Below are positions 52,717 through 61,474 of a DNA stretch of 64,000 nt, piece by piece. A program made the translations under genes and the position numbers. The DNA comes from Bacillus ndiopicus. GTDB taxonomy: Bacteria > Bacillota > Bacilli > Bacillales_A > Planococcaceae. The DNA is taken from the NCBI RefSeq assembly GCF_000612805.1, contig NZ_HG964404.1, positions 521,091 through 585,090 on the forward strand. Reading direction: 5' to 3'. The first letter of the stretch is position 1. The number at the start of each line of letters is the position of its first letter. A model generated the notes under the pieces. The model worked only from the letters and a program-made list of their open reading frames with translations. It made no database searches and was not told where the DNA came from.

Positions 52717-52866
52717 TTACTTCGTTTCACGGTGAAGAGTGTATTTCTTCTCGCGAGAGCAATATTTTTTCAGTTCAAGACGCTCTGGATTGTTACGCTT
52801 GTTCTTTTTAGAAATGTAGTTACGTTCGCCGCAATCTGTGCAAGCTAAAGTAATGTTTACGCGCAT
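52717..52866 (-). CDS. rpmG: 50S ribosomal protein L33
   Basis: A 49-residue ribosomal protein: [49 protein letters not shown]. It is a component of the large subunit near the E site. The first zinc-binding pair CTDC is present, but the second pair usual in zinc forms is reduced to one Cys (CSRE), so zinc binding is doubtful. GGAGGGTTAA-like sequence precedes the ATG. Confidence 0.96.
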   Translation of the reverse strand: MRVNITLACTDCGERNYISKKNKRNNPERLELKKYCSREKKYTLHRETK

Positions 52867-53060
52867 TATTAACCCTCCCACTCTTAATTAAGAATAAAAA
52901 ATATGAGCATGATTTATACGACTTTCCCATTATAACACAAACCGAAAAAAAAGCTAGTATCATTTCATATTAAGTTACTCTATGTTAAAATAAAAGGAAA
53001 CTTCAGTCAGCAAGAGGTTTTTCAAGTACATAGAAACTGAAATGGATTGGAGAGTTCAAT

Positions 53061-53444
53061 GTGGAATTATCAACTATTTTAATGATTATCGGTATTTTTT
53101 GTATTATCCTTTCCCTATTTTTACGAGATTCAGCAAAAAAAGTAGAAAAAGAAGTAGAAGAATTGTCGATTACAATTTTCCAAGAAACAAATCAATTAAA
53201 GCGCCGTTTAAAAATTGTTGAAGAGGAATTAATGCTTGAGCCCAACTTTCAAGTAGCAAAAAAGAAGCAGACCCAATTTGCTCCAGCAAATCATACACGA
53301 ACAGCTCAGCCTATCAATAGCATTTTAGTAAGCCAAGTACTAGAGCTTAACAAGCAAGGCTTAGCAATTCCTGAAATTAGCAGGCTTTCAACGTTACCAG
53401 AAGAACAGGTACGCCAAATCCTCGCAACAGGAGGGAATATATGA
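53061..53444 (+). CDS. Membrane-anchored coiled-coil protein with a helix-turn-helix-like end
   Basis: A 127-residue protein: one N-terminal membrane helix (STILMIIGIFCIILSLFL), a charged coiled coil to about residue 65 (RDSAKKVEKEVEELSITIFQ), and a C-terminal segment VLELNKQGLAIPEISRLSTL, then PEEQVRQIL, resembling a helix-turn-helix (DUF6115-like). GGAGAG precedes a GTG start. The next gene overlaps it by four bases, so the pair is co-translated. Function unknown. Confidence 0.75.
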   Translation: MELSTILMIIGIFCIILSLFLRDSAKKVEKEVEELSITIFQETNQLKRRLKIVEEELMLEPNFQVAKKKQTQFAPANHTRTAQPINSILVSQVLELNKQGLAIPEISRLSTLPEEQVRQILATGGNI

Positions 53445-53953
53445 AAACCTTTTTAAGAGCATTTGGAATTGCCCTATTTTTAGTTGGTGCACTCCTTGTT
53501 ATCGGAAAGCAGCTACAGCTTCCCGTGCTGAGCAACGAAGCGACAAGCTTTGACACAAAAGAGCAGGAAACACGCATTATAGAACTAGAACAGCAGCTAG
53601 CAAACGCCAATGCAAAGGTTGCTGAATTAGAGCAAACAATTGCCAAGAACGAGCAGGTAGAAAAAGAAGCTAACAAACCTACTGCTGACAACAACAGCTC
53701 AGAGGAAGTCACATCTGAAACGGATAACTCTATTGTGAGTGGAACTGTTTTGATATATGAAGGTGTTTCTATATATGATATTGGGAAACAAGTTGAGGAT
53801 TTAGGGATTTTAGAAAACGGACGTGAATTAGAGCTATTTTTATCTAAACGCGAATATTCACGCTCAATCCAAAAGGGACAATTTGAGCTTAACTCGTCCA
53901 TGACATTGGAACAAATGGCACGTATTTTAACAGGCAAAAAAGCACTGCAATAA
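53441..53953 (+). CDS. Membrane protein with MltG-like LysM domain
   Basis: A 170-residue protein with an N-terminal membrane helix (TFLRAFGIALFLVGALLVIG), a coiled coil (residues 45-75), a polar linker, and a C-terminal part GVSIYDIGKQVEDLGILENG, then GQFELNSSMTLEQMARILTG. The last part matches the small LysM-like domain at the N-terminus of the endolytic transglycosylase MltG, but the catalytic domain is absent. It may bind glycan strands. Coupled to the upstream coiled-coil protein. The role is inferred from the domain only. Confidence 0.7.
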   Translation: MKTFLRAFGIALFLVGALLVIGKQLQLPVLSNEATSFDTKEQETRIIELEQQLANANAKVAELEQTIAKNEQVEKEANKPTADNNSSEEVTSETDNSIVSGTVLIYEGVSIYDIGKQVEDLGILENGRELELFLSKREYSRSIQKGQFELNSSMTLEQMARILTGKKALQ

Positions 53954-53972
53954 TATTGGGAGGAATTTACCT

Positions 53973-54443
53973 ATGACAATTTACGATATTGAAGTAACAA
54001 CAGATACAGGGGAAGTCCATTCATTAGCACGATACGAGGGAAAAGTATTATTAATTGTCAACACTGCTTCAAAATGTGGGTTAACAGGTCAATTTGAAGA
54101 GCTTCAAGCACTTTATAGTAAATATGCCGAACAGGGACTTGTTATATTAGGCTTTCCTTCCAACCAATTTAAGCAGGAGCTTGGCACTGCCCATTTAGCA
54201 TCAGAAGCCTGTCGCCTAACATACGGCGTTACATTTCCAATGCACGAAATCGTTACAGTTAACGGAGACGCAGCACATCCATTATTTAAGCTGTTAACTG
54301 AGGAAACAAAAGGCTTACTCGGCAAAAGTGTCAAATGGAACTTCACGAAATTTCTAGTCGATCGTGACGGGCAAATTATCAAACGCTTTGCCCCAACCGA
54401 TAAGCCATTGAAATTGGAGGAAGAGATTGTAGGTTATTTATAA
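53973..54443 (+). CDS. bsaA: Glutathione peroxidase family thiol peroxidase
   Basis: A 156-residue peroxidase that reduces hydroperoxides, probably with thioredoxin in bacteria lacking glutathione. The active-site Cys35 lies in NTASKCGLTGQF, and KWNFTKFLVDRDG gives the catalytic Trp and Asn. The usual NQFGGQEPG segment is altered to NQFKQELG, and the second Cys (SEACRLTYGV) may be the resolving one. GGGAGG precedes the ATG. Confidence 0.93.
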   Translation: MTIYDIEVTTDTGEVHSLARYEGKVLLIVNTASKCGLTGQFEELQALYSKYAEQGLVILGFPSNQFKQELGTAHLASEACRLTYGVTFPMHEIVTVNGDAAHPLFKLLTEETKGLLGKSVKWNFTKFLVDRDGQIIKRFAPTDKPLKLEEEIVGYL

Positions 54444-54450
54444 TTACTTC

Positions 54451-54491
54451 AAACACCTTCCATTTTTTAAAAATTTTAAAAAATGGTGTTT
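54451..54491 (+). terminator. Terminator of the peroxidase gene
   Basis: AACACC and CATTTTTTAA pair with TTAAAAAATGG and TGTT, followed by TTTCTTTTT. Confidence 0.65.
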
Positions 54492-54592
54492 CTTTTTGAA
54501 ATTGAAGATTGAATAACTTGTTACAATATGGTAATTTTATAAAATAGTAACTTATAAAACCTGACATATTTGAGGTGCTAGAGGAGGATAAT

Positions 54593-55384
54593 ATGGAGCA
54601 ATTTGAAACGACAGAGGAGCATGTTGAACGAGAAAGCACAGGCGGACCGTTTGTTAGCTTTGTACTGCTTGATAAGGTCGAATTTTCGGTTGAACAGCTA
54701 GTAGCTGACCTACAGGCAGACTGGAACATTACAATCGATGAAACGGACATTAGTGGTGAGCAAAATACTATAGTATGTACGATTGATGACATGTTAGCTA
54801 CTGTAAGCCTGATGCCAGCGCCAATCCCAGGTGATGAGGCAATTGAAAATGCAAAAACTAACTTTCGTTGGCCCGATGCAGTAGCCGTTACACAAGCTCA
54901 TCAAGCACATCTGCTAGTAGCCGTACTGCCACACGACAAATCATTAGTTGATGCAGGCGTTCTGATGGTTAAGCTATGTGCTAGTGCACTTAAGCAGCCG
55001 CATGCCACTGCTATTAATACTGTAGGTAGCGTGCTAGCGCCTGATTTTTATATAGAGTGTGCACATGATAGCTTGCAGGAAGGCCTTTTCCCAATTATGA
55101 ACTTAGTGTTCTTTGGCCTATACAGCCGTGATGAAGGCAAAACCTTCTCTGGCTACACTTTTGGCATGAGCTACTTTGACAAACTAGAGATGGAAATACT
55201 AGACAGTACAAATACAGTTGGCGAGGTATTGGAGCTACTCATGGATACTGCCATCTATGTTATTACAAGCGATGTCACACTACTGGATGGCGAAACGATT
55301 GGTTTCAGCGCTGAACAAAAACTACCAATCACCTACTCACCTGCTTATGCAATAGATGGTGATTCGCTCAAAATCGGCTTTTAG
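54593..55384 (+). CDS. DUF4261 domain protein
   Basis: A 263-residue acidic cytoplasmic protein resembling DUF4261 proteins: FVSFVLLDKVEFSVEQLVAD at the start, AVTQAHQAHLLVAV and a KTFSGYTFGMSYFDKLEMEI segment near the end. DUF4261 proteins have no defined function but are often found near type VI or toxin-type genes and in stress responses. GAGGAGG lies seven bases before the ATG at 54593. It is monocistronic. Confidence 0.75.
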   Translation: MEQFETTEEHVERESTGGPFVSFVLLDKVEFSVEQLVADLQADWNITIDETDISGEQNTIVCTIDDMLATVSLMPAPIPGDEAIENAKTNFRWPDAVAVTQAHQAHLLVAVLPHDKSLVDAGVLMVKLCASALKQPHATAINTVGSVLAPDFYIECAHDSLQEGLFPIMNLVFFGLYSRDEGKTFSGYTFGMSYFDKLEMEILDSTNTVGEVLELLMDTAIYVITSDVTLLDGETIGFSAEQKLPITYSPAYAIDGDSLKIGF

Positions 55385-55479
55385 CTGAATATTTTATAAG
55401 CAATAGAGCCGCAAAGATTTTGTGGCTTTTTTTGTGTTACTATGAAGGGGAATTCCCCTAGAATAATAACATTGCAAAT

Positions 55480-56178
55480 TTATCGTGTATACTTATCTCT
55501 ACTTTTATGGGTAGCTAAATCTGCATATCGCGTTGTTATTGGTAATCGGCTATCTTTTTCAACAAAATGAAGAGTTATTTTTATAGATGTGTCCAAGTCA
55601 ATCCAGTTACCACATGAAACGAAAATAGGCTTTACATCTTTTCTCGTTCTTAGTGCCGCTCCGTATACATCTTTATCGATTTCAATATAAGTGAAATCAC
55701 CTACTTCGTTTTTCGGCATTAGAAAATCAATATCTCTAATTTTTAAGTAACTTTTTGCAACACCTATTGTAGGTTTGTTCAAATAGAATGCTGCATGTGT
55801 CGCAATTCCCAAATGTCTATAGTGAAGATAGCCATTCCCATCAAACATAAAAAGATCTGGTTCGCTTTTTAATTTTTTCACTGCTTCTGTTACTAATGGA
55901 AGCTCCCTAAAAGCAAGGTAGCCTGATATATACGGCACATCGATTTGTCTTAAGCACTCTACTTCTTCAATAATTTCTTTTGTATTATAATCTAGCACTA
56001 CAATACAACAAACTCCATAATCTATGTTTCCTTCTGTCCAATATGCAATATCAACACCAGCTACTAACCGAATATCTTCTATCTGAAAATTATTTTTTAA
56101 GGAGATTTCTGAAACCCATTTTTCTTGCTCTCTTTTAAACAATTCTTCTCTTTTCATTAACCGCCAATTCCCTATCAT
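55480..56178 (-). CDS. nfi: Endonuclease V
   Basis: Endonuclease V nicks DNA one base 3' of deoxyinosine (and cuts inosine in RNA in some organisms), starting repair of deaminated adenine. The 232-residue protein has catalytic Asp43 (VAGVDIAYW), Glu92 (YISGYLAFRELP), Asp113 (LFMFDGNGY) and the IGVAKSYL segment. The PYISGYLAFRE motif is the protein-strand wedge. The start could be seven codons later (56157). It is monocistronic, next to the immunity gene cluster. Confidence 0.92.
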   Translation of the reverse strand: MIGNWRLMKREELFKREQEKWVSEISLKNNFQIEDIRLVAGVDIAYWTEGNIDYGVCCIVVLDYNTKEIIEEVECLRQIDVPYISGYLAFRELPLVTEAVKKLKSEPDLFMFDGNGYLHYRHLGIATHAAFYLNKPTIGVAKSYLKIRDIDFLMPKNEVGDFTYIEIDKDVYGAALRTRKDVKPIFVSCGNWIDLDTSIKITLHFVEKDSRLPITTRYADLATHKSRDKYTR

Positions 56179-56416
56179 ATATTTTGTTTGCTTCTAATCT
56201 GCCTAAAATCCTATATTTAACTGCTTTAATAAACTAACTTTATAATACTTTTTTGGATGCTTACTAATTGAATTATTTTTTAATTAGGGGAATTACTCCA
56301 TTCCTTTATTTTACTCAATAATTTCAGTTTTTTAGTCAATTTTCTAATATCCTCAACCACAAATTTATTTATTATACATTCACTATTTTTTTCGCCTGTA
56401 GAATCAAGTAAAATAG

Positions 56417-56896
56417 CTAACTAAATCTCACACTCTCTAATTTTAAAAATTTATCAAACCTATTTACCATATCTTCTTTCGTAGTAGGCACTTCTTGAGG
56501 CGTATAATTAACAAAACTCACCATATCTTCTGGGTAATTATGATTGCCATAAAATTCTGCAATTTCATTTAATAATTCATGATCTACTTTGTATTTTTCT
56601 TTTATTCCAGACAAACAAACAAATCTGAGTTTTCTATTCTCCTCTGCTAATATTGTGCTGTCACCATCTAAATGAGGAAAATAATTAGTTTTTATTTCTA
56701 ACATCACTTTATCCAAATCCTCACTAGATACTCCCCATGCCAGTTCACTAACAAATTCACTTTCATCACCAATCTCCATCAACTCTACCGCATAGTCAGA
56801 AATTACGTCTTTAGTAAAGTAATTTTCTTGAACACCTACAAAAATAGTTTTCCAGTCATACTTAATATGTCTATTTTTTAAATATTTTAAGTTCAT
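56417..56896 (-). CDS. DUF2247 family protein, probable immunity protein
   Basis: A 159-residue soluble protein matching DUF2247 by eye: NLKYLKNRHIKYDWKTIFVG, then QENYFTKDVISDYAVELMEI and ASLLE-like SELAWGVSSEDLDKVMLEI. DUF2247 members are frequent immunity proteins in polymorphic toxin loci. The ATG at 56896 follows AGAGGGTG. It opens the minus-strand immunity array as its last gene. Confidence 0.7.
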   Translation of the reverse strand: MNLKYLKNRHIKYDWKTIFVGVQENYFTKDVISDYAVELMEIGDESEFVSELAWGVSSEDLDKVMLEIKTNYFPHLDGDSTILAEENRKLRFVCLSGIKEKYKVDHELLNEIAEFYGNHNYPEDMVSFVNYTPQEVPTTKEDMVNRFDKFLKLESVRFS

Positions 56897-57061
56897 GTTA
56901 TTCACCCTCTACTTTTTTGGCATACTTGTTATAACACCATTTTTGATAAATTTCTTGTTATGATTATATAGTTTGTAGTTGAAAGCCCTTTTTACAAATA
57001 TGAAAAAATCAATAGCCACTTTTGCTACTATTGACTCTTTTATTTGATAAGTTTTCCGTCT

Positions 57062-57621
57062 TTAAAAGGTTTTAACCGAAATAAATTCAGGTGGCACCTA
57101 ATCAGAAATCCATACTTCTTCATTCCCTAGATAAAACTTAATTCCATTTTTCTAGATTCATCAGTATCGATGATTAATATCACTGGCTCCAAAGTCTTGC
57201 GATTGCCAACTATACAAGCTGTTTCAATATCTTCTGATAAATGTACATATTGTCTAGACATTGGTAATAGTCCTTTTTCACTAATAAGGTTCATAAATTC
57301 CCTTGAAGTTCCATGGTTTGATAGCTTAGGTGGTACAACTTCCTTTATATGAATTTTGATTGGAGTAGATTGTCCATATAGAGCTCTAATTTTATTATTG
57401 CGTAATTCGTGGTGCTTCTTCTTAGATAACAAAATCATTTGCTGCACATCTTCTAATGTTATATTCATCCATTTTTCCGATTGATAAAGTGCAGATAATA
57501 GCTGGTCTACTGACACTCATCCTTCTTCATCTAATTCATACTCCCAAGGTGCATGACGTAAAGTATAAGAAATTTCCTTACTTAATTCAGTGTAATATTC
57601 CTTGTCATTCAATTTCTTCAT
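57062..57621 (-). pseudogene. kptA: kptA (RNA 2'-phosphotransferase), broken by three lesions
   Basis: The minus strand encodes ELSKEISYTLRHAPWEYELD then a TGA where a conserved Trp is expected (57517-57519), then VSVDQLLSALYQS, KIRALYGQSTPIKI, VPPKLSNHGTSREFMNLISE and GLLPMSRQYVHLSEDIETA, which are KptA/Tpt1 signatures. A frameshift in an A-run near 57147 and a TAG at 57098-57100 interrupt the rest (GIKFYLGNEEVWISD then VPPEFI). The start ATG at 57621 overlaps the upstream gene. KptA removes 2'-phosphate from spliced RNA using NAD; in bacteria the role is unclear. Confidence 0.85.
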
Positions 57622-57964
57622 TCCTATTATAAAAAGCCATTTCTTTCACAGCAAATTCCAGCCATACCCAAAAATCTTCAAATTCATGTTTTTGCTCGAA
57701 ACCTTCAGAGGTAAAATCATGAATTAATTGAATTCTAGTTCCCTTCCCTATTTCAAAACATGCTATATCATCAGTGTCATCCCGTCTAGCAAAAGGTATT
57801 AACTTTCTATTAGGATATCTATCTTTCAAATCGAAATATCTTCTTGTTGCTTGCCCAGACTCAATTAAATACCACACATCGAAATCAACTAAATTTAATT
57901 CTACAATCTTCTTATAAGAATTAGGATATTCGAAAATATCTGAATTTATATAGTAATTTGCCAA
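57605..57964 (-). CDS. SMI1/KNR4-like or related immunity protein
   Basis: A 119-residue soluble protein: FDVWYLIESGQATRRYFDLK, RKLIPFARRDDTDDIACFEI, then IQLIHDFTSEGFEQKHEFED and FWVWLEFAV. The ending pattern (HDF.S.G.E....F..FW.W) is common in SUKH/SMI1-type immunity proteins of Bacilli. The start is TTG behind AGGAAG. It was probably co-transcribed with the broken kptA, whose start overlaps its end. Confidence 0.65.
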   Translation of the reverse strand: MANYYINSDIFEYPNSYKKIVELNLVDFDVWYLIESGQATRRYFDLKDRYPNRKLIPFARRDDTDDIACFEIGKGTRIQLIHDFTSEGFEQKHEFEDFWVWLEFAVKEMAFYNRNEEIE

Positions 57965-58356
57965 TTTAAATTCACTTCTTCCTATATTGTTATGATGCCA
58001 TTAGATTATCATTTCTAAAACTGGTTTGTTGTTTATAAGCACTTATGTATCAACACACCAAAAATATCAAGGTTTACTATTTTAATAACCATTTATAGAC
58101 GTCCCATTTCTCCGTGCTACAATTGATTCTTTTAGAAGATGCCCCTTATATTTATTAATTGTGGTCTATTCTACTTTATCCATTTGAGATTTCAATTGTG
58201 CTCCAACTGAAAAGCTTTCCAACAAAGGTTTTCCGAATCAGAATTAATTTCTCTTAATACAATGCTTAATTATTAGTTTTTCCTAAGGAAATAAGTAGTT
58301 TAAGTTAAATATTTTTCACATAGACTTTTGGATTTAAAAACTTTGATATCCTAAAT
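57965..58356. other. Intergenic region within the immunity array
   Basis: About 390 bases with no recognisable coding sequence on either strand and no clear terminator; AT-rich, probably eroded gene remains. Confidence 0.35.
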
Positions 58357-58659
58357 CTAATCCAAGTACTCCTCAGCAATTTGTATACTTCTCTTTAAAT
58401 TTAAGTCTGGGTATCTTTGATCTAGGCAATATAATAATTCAATATACTTTTTACTTTGCAAATTATATGCCACTTCTTCAAAAACCTCACTTATAAATAA
58501 AAGTTCTGTTTTTGTACAAACTTGTAAGAAATTCAGAGTCAAGTTTTCATCTTTACTTAATAAAACAATTAGCTCTTCCCATTTTTGCTCAATTCTTGGG
58601 TCATTATCATCTAGTAATGCTCGTGCACCTAAGACTGCTCTAACTTTTTCTTCAAACAC
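58357..58659 (-). CDS. Small hypothetical protein, possible immunity protein
   Basis: A 100-residue acidic helical protein ending KRSIQIAEEYLD. I do not recognise it. AAGGGAGG lies eight bases before a GTG start. Its size, charge and place among immunity-like genes suggest the same role. Confidence 0.5.
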   Translation of the reverse strand: MFEEKVRAVLGARALLDDNDPRIEQKWEELIVLLSKDENLTLNFLQVCTKTELLFISEVFEEVAYNLQSKKYIELLYCLDQRYPDLNLKRSIQIAEEYLD

Positions 58660-58793
58660 TATTAATACCTCCCTTGATAATTACGGTTGTAACATACTAT
58701 TTGATGTTTATGAGCTCTTAAGCATTTATAAGTTTTTAAATAAGTTAATTGGGGGTTATACCTTAAAATTTATTTTTTACTGATTTAAAACGT

Positions 58794-59303
58794 TTACTTA
58801 TTATCATGTAACCATTCTCTAGCCTCTCCACCTACTAGGATATTTGGTCGTTCTGTCGTCCTAATATTAATACTTTTAATAAAAGCCTCTTCTAACCCTC
58901 GAACTCCTTTTAGTATAGCTCCTTTTAGCATTACTACTTCAAACGTAGATTCGCTTATATCTGCATTTTGAAGGTTTGCGTTTGTAAAATTTGCATAAGA
59001 AACATCTGCTTTATAGAAATCAGCGTTTTCTAAATTCGCAAATACAAAGCTTGAAGAACAAATAGTTGAAGAATACATTTCTATATTTATCAAGTTCATA
59101 TTATTAAAGATACAATCTGTAATATAAGCCTGATTTAATGGATATTTTATTACGTCTACATCTGTCAACTTTACTTCATCAAGAACTAACTTCTTGCCTT
59201 CTAATCCTAGAGTATCAAGCCAAATTTTATGTGATTCTAAAAGTTGAATTAATTCCTCTTTTTTGCGAATATTAATGATGATTCTCCCTTCTAAGGATGC
59301 CAA
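58794..59303 (-). CDS. Pentapeptide-repeat protein, probable immunity protein
   Basis: A protein of up to 169 residues. A helical start is followed by pentapeptide repeats from about residue 60 to 135: IFNNMNLINIEMYSSTI, FANLENADFYKADVSYANFT and NANLQNADISES, the A(D/N)LXX pattern of a right-handed beta-helix. The frame begins with TTG at 59303 without a ribosome binding site; AGAAGGGAG lies a few codons inside, so the true start may be an ATT/ATC codon near 59276. It directly follows the toxin pseudogene (12 bases), the usual toxin-immunity order. Confidence 0.7.
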   Translation of the reverse strand: MASLEGRIIINIRKKEELIQLLESHKIWLDTLGLEGKKLVLDEVKLTDVDVIKYPLNQAYITDCIFNNMNLINIEMYSSTICSSSFVFANLENADFYKADVSYANFTNANLQNADISESTFEVVMLKGAILKGVRGLEEAFIKSINIRTTERPNILVGGEAREWLHDNK

Positions 59304-59787
59304 ATAACCTTGTCTGGTATCCCCTCTTTTTGTATTGCCTCTTTCAATTGCTTGGTATGTTCTGAGGTCAAATTTCTATCATCAATCTTAATATTGTGAC
59401 CACATTCAAACTCTATCTTTAATTTTTTTCATAGCGTTATCAACTATAAAAGCACCTTTTTGGGGGTGAAGTATGACCATTGGGATAAGATTCAAAGCTC
59501 TTAACATCCCATTTCCCTCTTATAAAAGTATCAATAAACTCTGCACCTTTATCAGCTTTTTGAACTCTGATAATTCTTCCTAAATCACCGCGGTTTTCTA
59601 ATTCTAATCCAATCTCTCTTTCTTTTATTCCTTGACCTTCAATTCTTGCTCCATGTGATGAATCTCCTACTAAATCATTCTTTTGGTACTTCAAAGACGA
59701 AAATAACAATTCAAAAGTTTTAACAATAGAGGAGAGGAAACATGAAAAGACCAACAGAATGAAAAAACCTACAACCGCAAAATACAA
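59291..59787 (-). pseudogene. Broken polymorphic toxin C-terminal domain (nuclease-like)
   Basis: The first frame gives a membrane-like start and then IGLELENRGDLGRIIRVQKA and FIDTFIRGKWDVKSFESYPN; coding continues after a shift in a C-run (59462-59466) as KGAFIVDNAMKKIKD, and after a second shift in an A-run (59422-59428) as ECGHNIKIDDRNLTSEHTKQ, LKEAIQKEGIPDKVIWHP and stop at 59291-59293. The WDVKSF...KGAF...IDDRNLT pattern resembles restriction-endonuclease-fold toxins at the ends of CdiA-type proteins. The N-terminal delivery part is missing. Confidence 0.6.
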
Positions 59788-59856
59788 ACAGTAGCTTCAG
59801 TAAATAAGCCTTACTAAAGTTATCAAATATTTGTCAAGTTAAAATCATTATATTAT

Positions 59857-60369
59857 TTAGACTCTTCTAGCAATCGTATAGGGATATAAAAAAACTGATA
59901 AAGTATTACTGATTTTAATAAAATCATCTAATTCTACACCCTCATCATAACAATATACCGCTGGATCTTCCCCATCATTCAAATTAAAAAACCAGAATAT
60001 ATATCCTTGATGCAACATAAATATAAACTGATTATCTGTAAGCTTTTTTATAAAATTGTTCTCCTCTAAGAGTTCAATAGCCCACTCTTTTAAATAAAAA
60101 ATACGTTTCAAGGAATAATCCGTACCAATTAAAAATTCAATTCCATTACCAGCTCTATTCATAAAATCTAGATATGTTTGAGGGAGTGTTCGAGTTGGAG
60201 ATAATTTTATTAATTTTGCTATATCATCCTCGTTGCAGGGCTTCATTTGGTAGGAATCCTTCTCTAAGGTTGTCAAGAAATCCTTTATATTATTACTTTT
60301 AAAAAAGTTTATATTAAATTTCCTCCATACTGGAATTTTATAAATCATAGTTTTTAGCAATTTTATCAA
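59857..60369 (-). CDS. SMI1/KNR4 (SUKH) family immunity protein
   Basis: A protein of 163-170 residues with SUKH features: LIKLSPTRTLPQTYLDFMNR, AGNGIEFLIG, then FIFMLHQGYIFWFFNLNDGE and DPAVYCYDEG. SUKH proteins neutralise nuclease toxins of many families. The frame overlaps the upstream gene; the ATG at 60348 seems as likely as the listed start, and neither has a strong ribosome binding site. Confidence 0.75.
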   Translation of the reverse strand: MIKLLKTMIYKIPVWRKFNINFFKSNNIKDFLTTLEKDSYQMKPCNEDDIAKLIKLSPTRTLPQTYLDFMNRAGNGIEFLIGTDYSLKRIFYLKEWAIELLEENNFIKKLTDNQFIFMLHQGYIFWFFNLNDGEDPAVYCYDEGVELDDFIKISNTLSVFLYPYTIARRV

Positions 60370-60691
60370 GATACATTTCTATTATTCCTTTATTATTTGG
60401 AAAACTAGAAAGGTATATTTCACAAGCTACATTAAGATAATAATAAAACTCCAAATAATCTATGATTACTTCTTCCTCATTTAAAGAGAACATAACCCCC
60501 CTAAACTTCTCTTCATTTTCTTCTAGGTCATTAGGAAACGTACAATCAACAACATTAATTCCAGTACCTATTTCTATAGACATCTGTTGAACTATTCTTA
60601 GAAAATCTGTATCACATATAGCATTAAAAAACGCAATTACTGCGAAATGCTTTTTATCTAACATTATTTCTTCATTTAGTTTATTTTTCAA
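60338..60691 (-). CDS. CdiI-like ribonuclease-toxin immunity protein
   Basis: A 117-residue acidic protein: HFAVIAFFNAICDTDFLRIV, FRGVMFSLNEEEVIIDYLEF and YYYLNVACEIYLSSFPNNKG. The EE(V)I.DY.EFY.YL pattern resembles CdiI proteins of ribonuclease toxins. The TTG at 60691 is preferred, nine bases behind GAGGAG. It overlaps the next SUKH gene, so the two are coupled. Confidence 0.6.
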   Translation of the reverse strand: MKNKLNEEIMLDKKHFAVIAFFNAICDTDFLRIVQQMSIEIGTGINVVDCTFPNDLEENEEKFRGVMFSLNEEEVIIDYLEFYYYLNVACEIYLSSFPNNKGIIEMYLDKIAKNYDL

Positions 60692-61196
60692 TTGGCTCAA
60701 CTCCTCTTATATAAACTCGGGGAAGAACGACCTTACATTTCTATTCAAATCAGTATAACTCATCCTTATACCTTTATTTTCTTTGAGTTGAGAAAATACC
60801 TTGAGAGGTTGTAAGCCATTCAAGTCATAAAGTATTTAAGAAATTTGACTAATGTTTTGAAAAAGGGGGGGCGTCTAGAACTTTGCATGATATTTTTTTA
60901 CGACCATGAAATTAGATGGGCTATCAAAATCCTCTACACTTATTTTAAAATTATAATTCCCAAATTCTATTTTTTATTTTCGATTCATTACAGTTGTTTT
61001 GCCAACTCAATCAATTACACCTCAGCGTAAAAATGGGCTTGATTATTTTATGCAAAATACAAGTACTGTTCATGGTTTTTCTCAGTTGTAAAGTCACTTC
61101 AACGACTTCTTGTTGATCCCACCGTATTAATCGGATTGTATACTCTGTAAAAAGCATAATCAATCAAAGTCCTCAATTACACTTTTGGTAAATAGT
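60692..61196. other. Decayed region within the immunity array
   Basis: About 500 bases without an intact gene. On the minus strand between about 61030 and 61150 there is coding-like sequence (WDQQEVVEVTLQLRKTMNST) that I cannot assign. A 61-codon plus-strand frame at 60845 lacks support. Confidence 0.35.
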
Positions 61197-61474
61197 TTAT
61201 TTCTTGATAGCATCCAGATTATTCTTAACTTTTAATACCTTTGTTTTTACTTCCAGCTCAGTATAATACACATTCTTATAAACAAAATCTTCTTCATATG
61301 GAGAAAACCTTGCAGTAACAGAACTCAACTTTAAAAACATTCTATCTCATTTAAATCTGCATAATCAATTTCTATATTGAATATGATTGTAAATTGGTTA
61401 CAAAATGCTGCCGTATCATAATTACCTTCAATATATTCATTAATCAAATAATATAATTGTTCCTTTGGTGTCAT
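61197..61474 (-). pseudogene. Frameshifted colicin-D-type immunity gene
   Basis: An ATG at 61474 starts TPKEQLYYLINEYIEGNYDT, AAFCNQFTIIFNIEIDYADL and stops early; coding continues one frame over with FLKLSSVTARFSPYEEDFVY and VYYTELEVKTKVLKVKNNLD to a stop at 61197-61199. The EY.EG.....FC..F...FN.EIDY and ...RFSPYEEDF patterns recall colicin-D immunity-like proteins common in Bacilli. One single-base shift near 61345 inactivates it. Confidence 0.6.
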
